The notes below the pieces were generated by a model. The model was not told where the DNA came from and searched no databases. It saw only the letters and a program-made list of their open reading frames with translations. The translations under genes and the position numbers were made by a program. From positions 1 to 25,147 of the forward strand of contig CAZIWJ010000023.1 in NCBI GenBank assembly GCA_964542855.1: a DNA stretch of 25,147 nucleotides. Reading direction: 5' to 3'. Of the stretch, positions 22,478-25,147 are shown piece after piece. Numbering within the stretch: position 1 is the first letter of the stretch; the number at the start of each line of letters is the position of its first letter. This DNA is from CAZIWJ01 sp964542855. Lineage in GTDB: Bacteria; Bacteroidota; Bacteroidia; Cytophagales; Cyclobacteriaceae.

Positions 22478-24805
22478 ATGCATAAAATAAACCCAAAAAC
22501 TATGAGTAAACCTATGCGAAAGCTGCTGGTTGGCTGTTTAATAATGATGGCCGGGGCGGTGCAGGCACAAAACACGACCTACGGATATGAAATTGACCTG
22601 ACCCGGATAACCAACGATCAGTTGCAGGTTCAACTGGCTACCCCCGAAATTAGCGAAAGAAAGATTCGTTTTTACATGCCTAAAATAGTGCCGGGCACGT
22701 ACAGCATCAGCGATTACGGGATGTTTATTTCCAACCTGGTGGCCGTAAGCGGGAAGGGAAAAGAACTACCGGTAGAACGGATCGACGAGAACACCTGGGA
22801 AATTAAAAAGGCCAATAAAATGACCAGCCTGAGCTACCGGGTTGACGATATTTTCGACACCGAAAAAGAAAACGATATCTACTACATGGCCGGAACCAAC
22901 ATTGATTCGGGTAAAAACTTCGTAATTAATCCGTTTGGTTTCTTCGGTTACTTCGAGGGCATGAAGGAGCAGGAGTTCCGGCTGGGAGTAACCAAGCCTG
23001 AAGGTTTTTACGGGTCTACCGGCTTAATTCCAGAAAGCACCTCACCTACCAAAGATGTGTTCGTTACTCAGGACTACGACCTGCTCATGGATTCGCCCAT
23101 CATGTACAACGAACCCGACACCACTACCATCCGGGTGGGCAACGCAGAAGTGCTGATCAGTGTGTACTCGCCTAAAAATATGTTAACCAGTGAATACCTG
23201 GCCGGGCAGGTAGAAAAACTGCTGAAAGCCACCGCCAGGTACCTGGACGGCAATTTGCCGATAGAAAAATACGCTTTCCTGTTTTACTTCGAGTCGCCAA
23301 CTACCATTCGCGGCGACCGGGCCGGGGCACTGGAGCACAGTTACTCTTCCTTCTATTACCTGCCGGAATACCCGCAGGAGCGCCTGTCGCAGTTAATTGT
23401 AGACATTGCTTCGCACGAATTTTTTCACATCGTAACCCCGCTTACGCTGCACAGCGAAGAAATAGAATACTTCAACTACAACGAAGCCGATTTAAGCCAG
23501 CACCTCTGGCTGTACGAAGGGGTAACCGAATACTCGGCCGACATCGTGCAGGTGCGTTACGGGCTCATTACGCTGGAGGAATATGTAGCTCGCCTGGAAG
23601 AAAAAATTAATAATAATATCCAGAAGTTCACGCCTACCCTGCCTTTTACCGAAATGAGCGAGCAGGCTGCGGGTAAGTACGCGAGTGAATACGGTAACGT
23701 GTACGAGAAAGGAGCATTGATCGGGGCATTACTCGACATCCGCCTACTCGAGCTGAGTGAAGGAGGTACTGACTTACAGGATTTACTGGCCAGCCTGGGC
23801 GAACAGTACGGCAAGAATAAACCTTTTAAAGACGAAGAGCTATTCGGCATTATTACTGAACAGACTTACCCGGAAATTGGTGATTTTCTGAACAACTATG
23901 TGGGTGGAAGCCAGGTGCTGCCGTACGAAGCGTATTTTCAGCAAGTAGGGATTAATTATACCGAGAACGAAGAAGCTACACTGGGCAATGTTTCCATCGG
24001 CTACGACCGCGAGCAGGCCCGCTTGCAGGTTGTCAATGCAAATAACATGAACGCTTTCGGAAAAACCCTGGGCTTAAAGCAGGGCGATTTACTGGTTGCC
24101 CTGCAGGGAGAAGAGTTTGAACTGGCTTCGGCCCAGCAAACCATTAATAATTTCAAGGTAAACACTAAAAAAGGCGACCCGGTGCAGGTAACGGTAATGC
24201 GGAAGAATGATGCCGGCGAATACGAAGAAATAATGCTGGAAGCTACTGCTGAAACATTGCCTAAAGTAGAACTGTCGCTGGTAAGCGAACCAACTTACGA
24301 ACAGCTTCAACTGCGCAGCTACTGGACCGATGCTACCGGGGTGGTGGCCAACCCGAAGGATGTGGGGTCGATCGATGCCATTATCGCGGCCCTGTACGAC
24401 GTAATTTCCGGGGGGCCGGGTAAACGTAACTGGGACCGGTTTCAATCGCTCTTTGCTGAAAATGCCCGCATGGGTGCCGTTGGCAGGGGGCAGGATGGAT
24501 CGCTGACCTTCCGGAGTTTTACCCCCGACATGTACGTGGAGCAAAACGGTCCCTATTTCGAAGAAAACGGGTTTTTCGAGAAAGAAATTGGTCGTAAGGT
24601 TCAACGCTACGGTGAAATTGTGAACGTATTCAGTGCTTATGCTACCCTTGCAGAAGAAGGCGGCGAAGTACGACGCCGGGGTATTAACAGCATTCAGCTG
24701 GCCTTTTACCGCAACCGCTGGTGGATTACCCATATTCAGTGGAATGCTGAAAGAGACGACCTGCCCATGCCTGCCGACATGGTAGAAAAAGTTGAAGGGC
24801 GGTAA
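22478..24805 (+). CDS. M61-family (glycyl aminopeptidase-like) metallopeptidase with PDZ and NTF2-like domains
   Basis: Secreted or periplasmic zinc peptidase. Numbered from the ATG at 22478 (775 residues; ATGs at 22502 and 22514 are also possible starts), a signal peptide ends near AQA at 29-31. The M61 N-terminal beta domain and catalytic domain follow to about 500. Zinc ligands are H313 and H317 in HEFFH and E347 in WLYEGVTEY, 30 residues after the second His as in the family. A PDZ domain lies at about 505-590 (LGLKQGDLLVALQGEEF). The last part, about 628-765, is not M61: it looks like a SnoaL/NTF2-like domain, with SIDAIIAALYDVISG, then WDRFQSLFAENARMG, and finally RWWITHIQW. Usual M61 proteins are about 600 residues, so this is a fusion. 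The gene is divergent from marR, and a hairpin follows. Confidence 0.9.
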   Translation: MHKINPKTMSKPMRKLLVGCLIMMAGAVQAQNTTYGYEIDLTRITNDQLQVQLATPEISERKIRFYMPKIVPGTYSISDYGMFISNLVAVSGKGKELPVERIDENTWEIKKANKMTSLSYRVDDIFDTEKENDIYYMAGTNIDSGKNFVINPFGFFGYFEGMKEQEFRLGVTKPEGFYGSTGLIPESTSPTKDVFVTQDYDLLMDSPIMYNEPDTTTIRVGNAEVLISVYSPKNMLTSEYLAGQVEKLLKATARYLDGNLPIEKYAFLFYFESPTTIRGDRAGALEHSYSSFYYLPEYPQERLSQLIVDIASHEFFHIVTPLTLHSEEIEYFNYNEADLSQHLWLYEGVTEYSADIVQVRYGLITLEEYVARLEEKINNNIQKFTPTLPFTEMSEQAAGKYASEYGNVYEKGALIGALLDIRLLELSEGGTDLQDLLASLGEQYGKNKPFKDEELFGIITEQTYPEIGDFLNNYVGGSQVLPYEAYFQQVGINYTENEEATLGNVSIGYDREQARLQVVNANNMNAFGKTLGLKQGDLLVALQGEEFELASAQQTINNFKVNTKKGDPVQVTVMRKNDAGEYEEIMLEATAETLPKVELSLVSEPTYEQLQLRSYWTDATGVVANPKDVGSIDAIIAALYDVISGGPGKRNWDRFQSLFAENARMGAVGRGQDGSLTFRSFTPDMYVEQNGPYFEENGFFEKEIGRKVQRYGEIVNVFSAYATLAEEGGEVRRRGINSIQLAFYRNRWWITHIQWNAERDDLPMPADMVEKVEGR

Positions 24806-24826
24806 TATTACTATGAAACTCATCAC

Positions 24827-24853
24827 TGCTCCTGGTGCCGCGCACCAGGAGCA
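24827..24853 (+). terminator. Strong hairpin after the M61 gene, possible terminator
   Basis: TGCTCCTGGTGC (24827-24838) pairs perfectly with GCACCAGGAGCA (24842-24853) around a three-base loop, 21 bases after the stop. No good T-run follows (ATCTGTATTATTTG), so it may be an mRNA-stabilising hairpin or a factor-assisted terminator. The stretch 24854-25110 has no recognisable gene. Confidence 0.5.
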
Positions 24854-25111
24854 ATCTGTATTATTTGTTTGCGGTGCCACCGGGTAACTAATTTAGCGCA
24901 CCCTTCCTGGCGAAACCGAAAGTTATGGCAACCGGTATCGTCTTTCTACGGGCCAACCCGGTACTTATTTAATCTATGCCTACGCCTGTTAAGCCAGGTA
25001 ATCCTGCTGGTATCTGCTGGAAAAGAACAGATAGCCCCGGGGTCGGTAGTTTTTCATTATGCTGTATAATAAAGCAATGATCCTTCCGGGGTAAGCCGGA
25101 TTTGCTCATGC

Positions 25112-25147
25112 ATGAACCCTTTTATTCTTCAGCTACTACTGGTACTT
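25112..25147 (+). CDS. Possible start of a secreted or membrane protein, cut by the window edge
   Basis: An ATG at 25112 opens a frame that stays open to the edge and reads MNPFILQLLLVL, a hydrophobic N-terminus of signal-peptide or transmembrane type. An overlapping ATG at 25108 gives a polar sequence in another frame. Twelve codons cannot establish a gene. Confidence 0.3.
   Translation, partial: MNPFILQLLLVL

Noticed and set aside
24869..25069. 66-codon plus-strand frame after the M61 gene
   Set aside because: Composition is unlike the neighbouring genes (no domain, many Arg/Trp/Cys), and it starts within the region just after the hairpin.

Overview
The window looks like chromosomal DNA from a Bacteroidota bacterium, most likely of the Cytophagales type. 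This is inferred from the mix of protein families (an ExbB / small membrane protein / ExbD / ExbD cluster, a 541-residue S41 protease with an N-terminal anchor, a FadN-type fused beta-oxidation enzyme behind a MarR regulator, an M61 peptidase), from the lack of clear Shine-Dalgarno sequences, and from TAnnTTTG-type promoter elements. Most of it is housekeeping. No phage, insertion sequence, CRISPR array or defence island was recognised.

Left third (1-9105). After what may be the last bases of a tRNA-Ser and a terminator come three minus-strand genes: thrC and thrB (the last two steps of threonine synthesis) and a carboxyl-terminal processing protease. Divergent from them is a tight plus-strand operon: a di-iron (RIC/YtfE-like) repair protein, the Holliday-junction resolvase-like ruvX and peptide deformylase def. 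A tRNA-Ser(GGA) with a good candidate promoter follows. Then comes a four-gene energy-transduction operon (exbB, an unknown three-helix membrane protein, two exbD genes) ending at a clear terminator.

Middle (9118-17826). An Atg22/UMF1-type MFS transporter converges on an SLC13-type permease with two RCK_C domains. A small orphan PD-(D/E)xK nuclease-like protein is divergent from the permease. A minus-strand pair, plsB-like acyltransferase followed by gpsA (overlapping by 23 bases), makes and acylates glycerol-3-phosphate for phospholipids. hemE (heme synthesis) converges with a long-chain polyprenyl diphosphate synthase (quinone side chain).

Right third (17965-25147). An alpha/beta hydrolase converges on a MarR plus beta-oxidation (FadN-like) operon. 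Between them lies a tandem repeat block of 21-base units inside a 104-base higher-order period, interrupted by exactly 100 Ns (an assembly gap). A divergent promoter region with a perfect 10-base palindrome separates marR from an M61 peptidase that carries an extra C-terminal NTF2/SnoaL-like domain. The right edge may hold the first codons of a secreted or membrane protein.

The most unusual items are the repeat block, the M61-PDZ-NTF2-like fusion, the RIC protein whose Cys-Cys motif is replaced by four histidines, the orphan HsdR-N-like protein, the unknown membrane protein in the exb operon, and the symmetric marR/M61 promoter region. No clearly new multi-gene system is evident.
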